This document shows, piece after piece, positions 1-13,474 of a DNA stretch of 29,483 nucleotides. Each line of letters starts with the position of its first letter. The first letter of the stretch is position 1. The notes below the pieces were generated by a model. That model had not been told where the DNA came from. It did no database searches and saw only the letters and a list, made by a program, of their open reading frames with translations. Origin of the DNA: Lingula anatina (Eukaryota; Brachiopoda; Lingulata; Lingulida; Lingulidae); the NCBI RefSeq assembly GCF_001039355.2, contig NW_019773787.1:18624-48106 (forward strand), read 5' to 3'. The position numbers and the translations under genes were made by a program.

Positions 1-416
1 AATGTAAACAAGACAGCACTGTTCTGAAATGGGTGTTTTCCCATTTTTAACAATTTTTTAACATAAAACAAAATTAACAGTTTACTGCCATTTTTATATG
101 ATCAACTAAGAAAATTGATGAGATGGGAAAAATATCAATAGAATAGTGTTAAATGTCCAATTTCCTCCATTCTGAGTTTCTGAACATAGTGAATGATTCA
201 ATCTGACAAACTGAAATGATATGAGTTTATTTCCATTTTTGAAACTTTATTACACAATGCACGATAACAAGTATACCATCATTTTTACATAGTCAACTAA
301 ATATGTTGTAAAGATGCAGGAAATATCAAACAAACACTTTTACATATCTTATTAGTTAAATAATGAGACTGTTAACATGCCTAAGAATTGAATCAAGAGG
401 AAATGTGAAAAAACAG
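1..416. other. AT-rich intergenic sequence
   Basis: No gene is visible. Two weakly similar blocks, near 80-140 and 268-333, share the pattern 'catttttata/ca...tcaacta...gaaatatcaa', so this may be an older, more decayed part of the repeat that follows. I see no convincing open frame or splice structure. Confidence 0.4.
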
Positions 417-876
417 CACAACTTCTAAAATAATGGCCCAATTATGCTGATTTTCTAACTCAACCTGCGTGTTAGTAAGATTGACCACTTCTATGAGTAT
501 AATGACAATTAGCCAATCTGTTTTTCTTATATTGTGTTATCAGTGTTGCATATATGTTGAAAAAAGTAAAAAAACAGCATAACTCCCCTAAAAATGGCCC
601 GATCATGCTGATTTTCGAACTTGACCTGCAGATTATGAATATTCATCAGTTTTGTAAGTTTCAAGCCAAAAAGTAAAATGGTTTTCCACTTATCGTGTTA
701 TCTGTGCTGCATATATGCTGAAAAAAGTGAAAAAACAGCATAACTTCCCTACAAGTCACCCGATCATGCTGATTTTCGAACTTGACTTGCGTATTATGAA
801 TATTCATCAGTTCTGCAGGTTTCAAGCCAAAAGATAAAACGGTTCTTCACTTATCGTGTTATCGGTGAAAGTGCAG

Positions 877-907
<31 letters not shown>

Positions 908-927
908 ACAGACGCAGATGATGGCTA

Positions 928-957
928 TATGTACAGACACATCTGTGTCTGTACATA
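928..957. repeat. 30-bp perfect palindrome (hairpin), copy 1
   Basis: Two 14-base arms (TATGTACAGACACA and its exact complement) flank a 2-base centre. It follows the GAC-rich tract and precedes the next 161-bp unit, so it looks like the end of an element copy embedded in the array. Confidence 0.85.
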
Positions 958-1616
958 AAAAGGCATAACTTCACCAGAACTGAACCAATGGAGCTTATTT
1001 TCGAACTCCATCTGTATTTATGTAAGACTGATCACCCCTGTAAATTTCAAAACAATTGGCCAATTGATTTTCCTTGAAATGCGTTACCGGTATTGCATAC
1101 ATGCTAAAAAAAGTGAAAAAACAGCATAACTTCCATAAAATTGGTCCAATCAAGCTGATTTTCAAACTTGACCTGTGTATTATGAATAGTCATCAGTTCT
1201 GTAAGTTTCAAGCCAAAAGGTAAAACGGTTTTTCACTTATCGTGTTATCAGTGTTGCATATATGCTTAAAAAATGAAAAAAGAGCATAACTTCCATAAAA
1301 ATGGCCCGATCATGCTGATTTTCGAACTTGACCTGCGTATTATGTATATTCATTAGTTCCATAAGTTTCAAGCCAAAAGGTAAAACGGTTTTTCACTTAT
1401 CGTGTTATCGGTGTTGCATATATGCTGAAAAAAGTGAAAAAACAGCATAACTTCCATATAGATGGCCATATCATGCTGATTTTCGAACTTGACCTGCATA
1501 TTTTGAAAGCTCCTCAGTTCTGTAAGTTTCAAGCCAAAAGGTAAAACGGTTTTTCACTTATCATGTTATCGGTGGTCAAAGTGCACGGCGACGACGACAG
1601 ACGCAGGTGATGGCTA

Positions 1617-1646
1617 TATGTACAGACACATCTGTGTCTGTACATA
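1617..1646. repeat. 30-bp perfect palindrome (hairpin), copy 2
   Basis: Identical in sequence to the palindrome at 928-957 and preceded by the same GACGACGACAGACGCAG-type tract. Recognisable repeat sequence stops just after it, which marks the right end of the element. Confidence 0.85.
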
Positions 1647-2700
1647 AAAAGAGGAAAACAATAAGTTGGTGAATCTTTTTCCAAAATTCCTACACACTGG
1701 TAAATCAGTGATATACATACTGTAAAAGATTTCTATCCAAAAAACATTTTGTCAGAAAGCATGTCCAGCAATGAATGGAAAGTTTTATATGCTTCATGTT
1801 GTTTTGATAAAATGCTCAAACAAAAGTCATGAAAACATCCAAAATAAGCTTAAGTTGAAAATATTTTTCAAGTTTTACAAATCTGTTTTTTTTTTTCAGT
1901 ATCTCCATTCAAGCAACATTCTGAAACTTCAAATGACTCAGAAAAGAATTTTTTTTCAGAAATATTATGCATTCAAAATCAGTACTTGGACTGTACTTTT
2001 GTTTATTTATTGCTGAAATGTTCAGAAATTGCTGTTCTTCTATTTTCTTTGAAAAGTTCACACTGAATAAAAATGAATACTTTTTATGAAGACCGTCCAT
2101 TTTCTTGTCTTTTTCTTTTCCTTTTTTCTTTCTTTCACCATTGGGTGCAAAGTCTGTTACTGACCCTGGTGCAAGATCTCACTGTTCAGATGCCAGATAA
2201 TGTGGAGAAGCCAGAGACTGGTGTCTCCAAGTACAGTTCACCCCCTTTTTAATAATAAGTTTAAAATGCATTTGCCTCCCCCCCCCCTCCTCTCTGTGTG
2301 GTATAGTTTTAATTATTATATGTTTTCAGAAGACAAATGTAATAATCCGTGGAGAGCCATTCACAGATGTCTATGGCAGTTCTTTACCTTCAGCTGCTGG
2401 TACCACCTGTTTTTTTTTTTTTTTTTTCCTTTAATTTTTTTCTGTAAGTTTTCAAAAAAGTTTCCAATTTGATTTAATTTTTTTTTGAAATGTAACTTGA
2501 AAATTGTTTTTTAAAAAAATTGACAAAATCAAGGTCTCATTATTACAAATATTATTGCAATAGGGGAAAATGTTCAGTCTTACCACTGAAATTCTCCTAC
2601 TTCAGATCAGTAAATAATAGGGAAGTGGTGGTCCCAATGGAGACTGGAGAACAGTGACACTTACTTTTATTTACAAGTCCCAGTAAATGCCAGATATGAA
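1647..2700. other. T-rich intergenic sequence with unassigned exon-like stretches
   Basis: Contains homopolymer T runs (1887-1896, about 2410-2427), a C run (about 2278-2289) and poly-A/T low complexity. On the plus strand three open stretches without a start codon look somewhat coding: 1900-2066 after a strong TTTTTTCAG acceptor, about 2150-2254, and 2330-2410 after TTTTCAG. I could not link them with consistent splice phases or recognise a family. They could be remnants of an exon-bearing gene or chance frames. Confidence 0.3.
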
Positions 2701-2736
2701 ATGTTTAAGAGTCAAGAATAACATTTCAAAGAATGG

Positions 2737-2742
2737 TTTATT
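2737..2742 (-). terminator. Candidate polyadenylation signal for the minus-strand membrane-protein gene
   Basis: TTTATT on the plus strand reads AATAAA on the minus strand. It lies about 880 bp past the stop codon at 3623. If used, the 3' untranslated region covers roughly 2720-3622, where I see no other gene. Another TTTATT lies near 2666. Confidence 0.35.
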
Positions 2743-3622
2743 TCATATTTTAACAATCTTAACAAAAAAAAAGAAAAAGAAAAGAAAAATAGAAAGATGC
2801 TGATCTGTTAAAAGTCTTAGAAATATGAAGGTTAGAACTGTCAATAACAACACACAATGACTGCCAACCTTTTAAAAGATTCCTTTACAGGGAAAGTAAA
2901 ACAAAATCTTAATACCTGCCTTACAGACAGACATGACAATTGCACTTATCTGATATATTTTTCATCATATCCATGTAATTATCAAGGATTTTACAAATAT
3001 TTTTCTCCTGCAACCTGATTCAAACTGTCAATACACTTATGTATAATTTACAATGACAAGCTTAAGGGTCAGGCTGGATAAAATCTCTGCCAAAAATGGC
3101 CTGCATTATTACAGAAATAAAATATTTGAAGATTAAAATGAGATTATTTCTACAGACCTGCTTAACTGCATGTAGTGTATTAAAATGTTAGAGATATAAC
3201 AGAGAGTGGCTACAACAATGCTGATGAACAAAGACACAAGCTCAACAATATGCACATCATATGAATGATTGGAAGCCCTCAATTGAAGATTGATTTTATA
3301 AATTATCTTTGACCCACATTTGGGCCCAAAATAACAAATAAGGATGCTTTTTTTCGGTTATAAGTCATTTCATAAGTCATTTCAGCTCTGTGGTCATGTT
3401 AGCATACTTTCTGTTGCAGATAAACAGCTATTTTTCTAAAACAAATAAATCAAATATGAAGTTTTACACAAACATATGTGTTGAATTGTTTTCAAAATCA
3501 GATATCTTGTGAAAATTTAGTACCAATATAAATGTTATGAAAATTATGCTCATAAGACTCACAGGCTTCTAAATCAGCTGTGGGAAGTCCTAAAAGCTGT
3601 GACAGTTATTTGCAATAACACA

Positions 3623-6600
3623 TTAGCTGGGAGTAGACACCAAGGGTTTGGAATGTGGACTTTTCTGCATCCTATGGAGAGTAAACAAGTATGCCCCTGT
3701 CACCAATAATGTGAGAAAAGTGACAACAATCATGACTGAGAACAGGGCAATCCACATGGTGACTGTGTACGAGCATGGAACAGGGCACTCAACATGAGGC
3801 AGCTCAACCAGTTCATCTTCCTGCTCATAATTTGGTTCAACTTTCCTTGTCTGCAAGATAAGAGTGAACTGCATGAAAAAACCATTTAACATAATGATGA
3901 TCAATTTCAATGTTACACTAAAAATACTGCCTGTATCACTATGGACTGAACAAAGAATCTCTTAAAATTAAAATCATAAATATATATTTCATTTAAAATG
4001 TGGAGCAAACTACACAATTTAAAATGAATTTATAATCAAACTTGCCACTAAATCAAATTAAACCCCTTGCCTTATTCAGAATCAAATTATAAATCTCAGC
4101 CAGATCCTCTTTGCTTAGCGTAGTTCCAGCAAAATCCATTCCATCCAGTGTCTTGTTCACAATTTCGTGGTCAAACTCAGCATATTTGTCACTCTGCTCC
4201 TTGTGGTTCTGCTTCCACCTAGACACATGGACGTTGATGGCAGCAAAGTCCTCTATGGCCTTGGACAGAGTCTGAGCAAAGTATTCTGTGCTTTGCTGCC
4301 AGCAAGGTACAAGATCAGGATCAGTGAGAACGGAGCATGCTCGTCTGGAAATTAATATGACAGATGTATATTATGACTGCATGACAATAATACTAGTACG
4401 TGTGCTTGACTTCACCATGTAACCAGCTTATTCTACACAGAAAACTCAATGGTGCTTTTCGATGAATGGCTGAGCTTACTCTAGGATACAAATCCCTTAA
4501 ATCAAAACAGATGGCTCACTTGAGCCAAATCAAAAATTAAACTTTTATCAAAAATATATACTGCTTAACACTGCAAAATATTTGCCATTTTCTTTACCTG
4601 ATAAGTGATTAGATTAAATGTTAGTCATATTACTGGAGGACTTTTAATGAAGTACAAGTCCTTGTATTACTATAGTTTCCTGTTCCTGAGTGGCCCCAGA
4701 CAGGACAAAATTGATTAAATCACAGCTCAGATTCATCAAAGTAAGTCAAGTTGCGTCACACATCACACAGGGGTAGATCCAGGATAATTTGAAGGAAGGG
4801 TCCCCTTTTTTTTTTCGAAATGACAGCCCTTGGATGCAAAGCCAACCCTAAGCCCCCCTTGACTAATAGGCCACAAAAATTTGGGTGTTTTGGAGGGTGT
4901 GCAGTGGTATTTGGTACAGTTTAGAACTATGATTCAGCTAGTCAAAATTCTAAATTCAAGAGGGGACTATTGGTGTGATTTTTTTTTTCAGATACCAAAG
5001 AGGAGGGGGGCAGGACCCCACTGACACCCCCCCTTAATCCACCACTGACATACATAGGCCATTCTGAGCTCATTCACAACAGATGATCATAGGCTGCATT
5101 CACATCGAGAGGAGCCGAGGCTCTACAAAGTCGAGAACTAAATATGGCAGACGTACATGGAGGGAAAACCGCCTAATCCTTTAATGGTCTCTCTGCCTCT
5201 CACACACCTCCCACGCCTCCCCACGGTACAGTCATTAAATCTCGGCTCCATTGGGACAACGCGTGGGGAGGTGTGTGAGAGGCAGAGAGACCATTAAAGG
5301 ATTAGACAGTTTTCCTTTCATGTACGTCCTCCATATTTAGTTCTTAGCTTTTTAGAGCCTCGGGTCTGCTCGATGTGAATGCAGCCTTACTGATCCACGA
5401 ACTAAATATGGCAGACCCAACATAAAAGGAAGCCACTTAATCCACGATGGTCTTCCCTCCTCCGCATGCGCCATTAATTATTTAAACTGAATAAACATGG
5501 CTCCAAGATTTAATTCCTTGGTCCCTGCAGGTATGACACATGTAGAGGCAGGGAGACCATCTGGGGATTCTAAGGGGCTACCTTTTAAATGGGGTTAGCC
5601 ACATTTAGTCCACAGATCAGCAAGTCCATGGATTATCTGTTCTGAATGTGCTCTTTATATATATATATAAAGTGTATCTAAGCACATGCCATGTCAGTTG
5701 TTTATTATTTCTTACAGGAAAAGAAGTCCTTGGCAGAGGTTTGTGCTCTCTGAGTGCTTTTCTAGTTATATTGTTCATTGTTGTATTCTACTTTTGTATT
5801 TGAATTTTGTTTAACCCTGGGCTTCTAAATAGCTGAAAAGAGCTTAAAATCTGCTTCTCAAAAAGATACAGGCTTGTAATTAGACAAAATAGCATAAAAT
5901 TTATTCTTTTATATTCACTGGGCCACCAAATCTTAATCCCCAGTCTATCCACCACATGCAGGCATTCAATTTGGGTCTTACTCATGAAAACACAATGTCA
6001 GTCCTTATTCAAACAATAGATTCCGTACATAGACAATAAACACATTCATGTATGGCCAGCACAATTTCAGTCTAAGTCAATATAACTCCCGTTTTATAAA
6101 CATGAACTGTAACAACAGCTGCTTAAAGTGGGAGAGCATATTAAGTTTCTATTTTGACTGTAGGAAATAGTGGTTTAAATTTGGTGGATTTTCATATAAT
6201 CTAGCTCACTTGCCATTTAATACAGGTGAGCAAGGAAGTAGATGAAAAAGGTAAGTGTCGTGCACATTAATTTAAAAATGCATGGCTACAAGAATAAGAA
6301 TCAAATCAGACTGGTTTTTCCATTGTAGCTGTGTTTTAGTCCTAACAATCATTCTCGTTTTGAGGAGAAGTAATGCAATTTTCTTCTTGTAAGTCTTGTG
6401 GTGGCAGTGCAATATTACATTATGCTTAACAGTGGAATCACCACTTATTTTAATGATGTGTAACAGTGTTACAGGTAACTTACTGACATTGGTTTCGTTT
6501 TTTGCTTGTAGGTATAAAACTGTGCTATCAAAGTCATATTCGTCTTCACTTCTTAAAAGCCCTTGTTTGCCACAGATGTCAATGATTATGTCTTGTTTCA

Positions 6601-8903
6601 AATAATCCAGCACATTTATATTTGTCAAATGGCATCAAGTTTTCTCCTCCAAATGCCGTTAACACAATAGGAAAGCACTTTTTAGGTGCTTGTGATTGCT
6701 TTCTATTCATTTGAAGCCATTACAAAATTTGAAAATTCCATGGCAAATGCAGTATCGTCCCTGTCAACAATGTCATTACCGATTTTTTGCATAAAGGTGA
6801 GAAATAAGGGTATGTTTCAAATTTCCCAGAATAATGTACAATAAGATTTGCCCTAAAAAGCAGGTGGCTGCTGAGTAATGCATTGCATAAGTTTAGCCTT
6901 TTGTACACTAATGTTGTTACCTAAAAGTCAAAATTTTAAGGTTACTGCTTCATGTCATACTCTGGGCTCATTGCCTGTTATTACACCATAGAGCCTGACA
7001 GCATCTGACCTAGAAAGTGCCCTTGGTCCTGAGCCCTCTACCCGGATGCACTCAATTTTACAGGCGGCCTCATTTAATCAATGATAATGTATTCACTTGT
7101 CTAGAAAACACCTAAGAACTGTACATTTTTAGAAAGCCAAGAATGTAAGCTTTAAAGTTATGTCAGTTTTATTCACATTTGTTTAACTTAGGTAGAAATA
7201 GCAGGAGTTTAAATATGAGACTTGCTTTTCTCGAAGAGAAATAAAAAACAAAACTTTAATTTCAGCATGCACATTCTTTTTCACTTTACCTAATAATTTG
7301 TTGAAATTTTTTCATAAACATCCTAAATATGTTTTAAAAAATGTCAGAAAATTTCAGAAAGATATCTTATTTAGTTTTTGAGTTATAATAAATTTCCTGG
7401 GATGCGTGCTGTACCTAAAAACCTGCATCTCTTCAGAGAGTTGCACAATATACCGGCAGGCTAGCTGACTAGAAGACTTCCACCTAATTACTTTTATTAT
7501 TACAAATAGACTGGAAATTAAGTGCCTTTTTCGATAGTTTTTCATAGTTTTTTTAATCAACTGAACCAGGATAGTCATAAAATTTTGTTTTGCACTCAAA
7601 TCATATACAAGAATACAAACATTGTCATGAGCAAATATTACACTTTCATGAATAAAAATTGCATCATAAAAATACAAGTAAACATGGCATTTGTACTAAT
7701 ACACAAGCAGGAAAAGATATGTTGATACAGCGCACTAGTAAACATATGACATTTGTATTTATGCACAAGCAGGAAAAGACACGTTGATGCAGCACACAAG
7801 GCAACATATAGCCTGACTTGCTAAATAAAATTCCCTGACTTTTAACTAACCAAATCCTGTTTTTCGCTGACCAATACCACCTTATTTTCAACCTCTACCT
7901 CCATTACAACCACCCAATCCAACCAAAACTATAATTTTTTTCACCAATTTAATTTTTACTATGACTTACACAGATAACAATCATTCAAATGTTAAACTTT
8001 ATCATTGTATCAATTTGTTATTCCATATTGCAAACAAATTTTATCACTCTGTATACTTTACAAACATATAACTATGCTTGTAAATATCTAAGGGCGTATT
8101 CCCATAGATTTTAGATCGATCTATCCCCGCGGGGAGTCTCACTAGATTACTGTCACATAATCCAGCTTAAATGTCCGTCCCACCTACTACAAGCTGTAAG
8201 AGGGTAATTAACTTTCGTGTCCGCTCGGCTGACAGCTATTTAGCGTGAACCCCAGGAGTTAGTTCGATCTAAATTAGATCGATCTAATCTCTGGGAATGG
8301 GGTCAAAAAATCAAATTTTAAATTGGGTGTTCATGCCTAGCTCCTCTACTTCTGATGTGGTAAATTTCAAGTTTCTATGACATTATTTAGGGGATGAAAA
8401 TCAAGTGGGGCAACTTTTGATTCATTTTTAAAGTGGCATCTGAAAAAATGACAGACATGGCATCACTAAAAGTGTAAAAACTTACGATCTAAATGAGATT
8501 TAAAAATATCAAGTCCCTAGCCAAATTAGCAAAAGTCTTGTGTGGTCCCTACAGTACCTAGAATTTTATTGCCCCCCCCCCCCCCCCCGACTTTTCTGAA
8601 TTCAGTTTTTCCTTGACCAAAACGTCAATTTCCCTGACAATTCGCAGGCCTTGAAAAAATCATTTTCTCTGGCTTTTCAAGTAAGGTGGCAACTCTGATT
8701 GTAATAATGATCTATTAACACATACTGTATTTTAATGGTATTTTATTTTAACATTTTAAACTGGGTTTTAGAAAAATAAGCCAAATAATGTTACTGGTAA
8801 TTTCATACATACAAAAACCAAAAGCAAAACCTGCTTACGTGCATTCCGCTGCAGTGGCAACAGCAACATAGCCACAGAGAAACAACCCTGCTAACAACTT
8901 CAT
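3623..8903 (-). CDS. Uncharacterised 188-residue type I membrane protein, three exons
   Basis: I do not recognise the family. Coding exons are 8839-8903 (65 nt), 4071-4344 (274 nt) and 3623-3850 (228 nt); together they give exactly 189 codons including the stop. Exon 1 encodes a clear signal peptide (MKLLAGLFLCGYVAVATA, residues 1-18). The ectodomain, about 19-143, is acidic and helical-looking, with cysteines at 21, 25, 36, 135 and 139 and an N-glycosylation site (NKT). One transmembrane helix spans about 144-171, followed by a 17-residue Ser/Pro/basic tail. Intron 1 is 4.5 kb, phase 2, with a GTAAGC donor and TTTCCAG acceptor. Intron 2 is phase 0 and appears to use a GC donor (AAG|GCAAGG) with a TCTTGCAG acceptor. 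The start codon is the first ATG and begins the signal peptide. The gene is head to head with ZCCHC10. It is presumably a secretory-pathway or plasma-membrane protein of unknown partner. Confidence 0.8.
4768..5047. mobile_element. hAT-like non-autonomous transposon (MITE), 280 bp
   Basis: Imperfect terminal inverted repeats, CAGGGGTAGATCCAGGAT at the left and the complement of CAGTGGTGGATTAAGGGG at the right. Ends of the form CAGnGGnGGATCCAG are typical of hAT elements. The flanking octamers ACATCACA and ACATACAT match only in part, so the target duplication is decayed or my ends are slightly off. No transposase frame is present. It lies in intron 1 of the minus-strand gene. Confidence 0.6.
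5092..5386. mobile_element. Foldback (palindromic) element, 295 bp
   Basis: The left arm starting GGCTGCATTCACATCGAG pairs with the right arm ending CTCGATGTGAATGCAGCC. The pairing runs for about 125 bases per arm with few mismatches, leaving a short central loop near 5220-5260. The whole unit is a near-perfect hairpin, without coding capacity, in intron 1 of the membrane-protein gene. Confidence 0.85.
5390..5620. mobile_element. Second, diverged foldback element next to the first
   Basis: The left end CTGATCCACGAACTAAATAT pairs with the right end complement CTGATCTGTGGACTAAATGT. Inside, it shares ACTAAATATGGCAGAC and the 'taatcc...atggtct' block with the neighbouring foldback, so both are likely members of one family inserted side by side, or one nested at the edge of the other. 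Confidence 0.7.
6435..6709 (-). pseudogene. Possible decayed coding fragment in intron 1
   Basis: On the minus strand a frame opening at an ATG near 6700 encodes a coding-looking stretch (including FPIVLTAFGGENLMPF) and stops near 6590. A second frame, shifted and overlapping it from about 6628, continues with a stretch including DIIIDICGKQGLLRSEDEYD, which ends at a splice-donor-like GTAAGT near 6480. Taken together this resembles one protein-coding segment interrupted by a frameshift. I do not recognise the family, and the splice phase does not fit the surrounding gene. It could be a pseudogene piece, an exon of a nested gene, or chance. Confidence 0.25.
7680..7801. repeat. Two-copy tandem duplication, about 60 bp unit
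   Basis: The block 'aaacatggcatttgtac...acacaagcaggaaaagata...gttgatacagcgcac' (7680-7738) is repeated with substitutions at 7739-7801. Both units carry 'cacaagcaggaaaaga' and 'gttgatgcagc'-like segments. Confidence 0.7.
8093..8303 (+). mobile_element. MITE family R, copy 1 (about 210 bp)
   Basis: Imperfect terminal inverted repeats: GGCGTATTCCCATAGATT at the left, and GACCCCATTCCCAGAGATT as the complement of the right end. Both are followed inward by AGATCGATCT. The interior contains 'tgacagctatttagcgtgaa' and 'gtgtccgctcggctgacagc'. A second copy in reverse orientation lies at 21626-21842, which shows the family is dispersed. No coding capacity. Confidence 0.85.
8572..8588. repeat. Poly-C tract
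   Basis: An uninterrupted run of about 17 C residues in intron 1. It is low complexity, with no function inferred. Confidence 0.9.
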
Positions 8904-9179
8904 GCTCCACGATTTCACCTGCACTCACATCTGCAGGAAGCTAGAGTAAACATCCGGTTAAAGAATCATCTAATAATGTGATCAAGTCGGAACGGATAAC
9001 AGTGACATTGGTTATTAAAGACAGTAATAATAGAACAGTTTACTTGTATTAAGACCAAAGAACAGATTTACATGTGTAACTTGTGTAAATGTAATATTTT
9101 TGTTTCTTCAGGCACTGCGATAATTCTAATTATAAAAGTCCATTCCCACAAAGCGATTACGTCCAGTAACAAGATCAAA
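8904..9179. promoter_or_regulatory. Shared bidirectional promoter region
   Basis: The start codons of the minus-strand membrane-protein gene (8903) and plus-strand ZCCHC10 (9180) are only 276 bp apart and divergent, so both promoters must lie here or overlap the first exons. ATTGG at 9007-9011 is a CCAAT box read on the minus strand. TATAAAA at 9131-9137 is placed as a TATA-like box for ZCCHC10. TTTCTTCAG near 9102-9110 could be an acceptor for a 5' untranslated intron. The layout is seen directly; the use of each motif is inference. Confidence 0.6.
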
Positions 9180-11928
<2,749 letters not shown>

Positions 11929-12835
11929 TAATGGTGACCCAGGAACTCTGTCTTGTCTATTCCAATGTCAGGCTGTGTTATGAGTTATAAATCTGTGATG
12001 CTTTTCACATCAGTAAAGGTTTTTTCAAATTTTTGCTTCTTCACTCACTGTTGATGTGGTTCCACAACAAGTGCTTTTCACACTTTGTGTTAAAGTGCGG
12101 CTTACCCATGTGCCATTGACTTTTACTTAAAGAGAAAAAGATCTAACTGTGGCGATTTTTAACATTTTGAAGGTTTTTTGGAACAAGATTTTTAGAGCAG
12201 GATTCATTCCATGCCCATTTTACTTGTACAGTTATTTAAGAGAAATCTACAAATGCCTCACAGGCTAAGAAAAACATAATTAACTGGTAAATCAGTTGAT
12301 AATACTGTATTGTTTATGTTATTAAAGAGCACAATTTGAAATATGTCACTTTGAGTTTGCTGTTTAATAAGTGGCACATTTCAAAGCACAATATAAAGAT
12401 GTTGTAAAGTATTATGTTTATTCACAGGGTGTCTTCTTTGGATGAGAAATAGAACATCTCTAACAAGGGTGCGTGTATCAGAGAAAGGGGGGTGCGTTGG
12501 AGAAAGAAATATTTGCTCACTATCATTGTGCATGTATATCTTTGTACAAAGTACAGTTCTACAAAATTATGATATTTTACACTATTTGATTTAATAAATG
12601 TGTACTGTGCAAGCTGAAACAAGACTTGCTTGAGGACGAAATCTTTTAATGAAGAGCTCTACAGCGTAAGTTTGATTTTCAAAACTGTATTTTTCATTTT
12701 ATTCATAACTGAGCAGAGCTGCTTCAAATTACCGTTTTTACCAAGAAAGATGACAATCATCATGTTGTATAAGATGAAATCTGTACACACTGTAAATTTA
12801 TTAGTGACAAATAAAGAGCATTGCAACCAAGAATC
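11929..12835 (+). terminator. ZCCHC10 3' untranslated region and polyadenylation sites
   Basis: After the TAA stop, AT-rich sequence without frames runs to two AATAAA signals at 12593-12598 and 12810-12815. The second is followed about 20-40 bases on by a GT-rich stretch (GGTGAGTCTGGTCTGTTGTG), the usual downstream element, so it is the more convincing end of the transcript. Confidence 0.65.
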
Positions 12836-13474
12836 TTGGTGAGTCTGGTCTGTTGTGTACGTACATAAGTCACTTTGTAAAAACGAAAGCTCATTTCAAT
12901 ATCAAAATAAAGTTGCTATCAATTGACTTATATTTCCCGCCATTATAGTAAATAGACCCAAAGCAAATGCCAATAATTAAATATGCGTTTTGTAAATGCT
13001 GGTATCAACTCAATTGATTTTTAAACGAATACTTGAATAGAAGGGAAGACTTTGTACATTGTAGCTCATTTGCCATGCACTTTGTTTTTAAATTGTGGCT
13101 TGATGTGGTATTTGCTACAAAACTACAGAGACACTACTTCACTGCCGCATAACCTACATACATACATCTCCTACCTCATTAATTGACTGATGATCAAGTC
13201 ACATCTATCGGCAATGTTTTACGTCACCTATCTAACAATAATGCGCACGTTAAATGCTGTCGCATCGGAACATTATTTGAGAATGCAGTAGCATCCGCTA
13301 TTTAACATTCATAAAAAACCCCCGAAATTATACCATGTTATAAAGGTATGGGGAATATTGTTACATTGTGGAGATATTGATAATTGCACATGTTAATCGA
13401 TTCGCCAACTCCCATTAAACAGCTAAGAAACCCTAGTTGCAAGTGATCTTTTAATAGTCAGTTGTTTAGCTGTA
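12836..13474. other. Intergenic, between converging genes
   Basis: AT-rich sequence between the 3' ends of ZCCHC10 (plus) and the HEPN gene (minus). I see no repeat, RNA gene or frame. It would include the 3' untranslated region of the HEPN gene. Confidence 0.5.

Larger units (their letters stand above)
417..1646 (+). repeat. 161-bp tandem array with GAC microsatellite and terminal palindromes
   Basis: A unit beginning 'cataac' and continuing through 'atgctgattttcgaacttga' recurs at 417 (as 'cacaac'), 578, 739, 964, 1125, 1285 and 1446, a period of 160-161 bp. The only break is the 739-964 step, where a (GACGGC/GAC)n tract and a 30-bp palindrome are inserted. The same tail closes the array at about 1577-1646. 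Tandem cores of about 160 bp followed by a microsatellite and a hairpin are the known architecture of pearl/HINE-type non-autonomous elements and BIV160-type satellites of bivalves. Assignment to that class is inference, since no library comparison was possible. The true left end of the element is not defined. Confidence 0.85.
5621..8092. other. Intron 1 interior, mostly without recognised features
   Basis: This is the central part of the first intron of the minus-strand gene. Apart from the possible coding remnant at 6440-6700 and the small tandem duplication at 7680-7801 I see no gene, RNA or element. Short open frames on both strands (for example 5788-5985 and 7354-7677, minus) show no recognisable domain. 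Confidence 0.4.

Noticed and set aside
928-957. Palindrome considered as a transcription terminator or operator
   Set aside because: It sits at the end of a repeat element in animal DNA and recurs with the array; bacterial-type function does not apply.
417-1607. Regularly spaced repeats considered as a CRISPR array
   Set aside because: The whole 161-bp unit is repeated without unique spacers, in a eukaryotic context.
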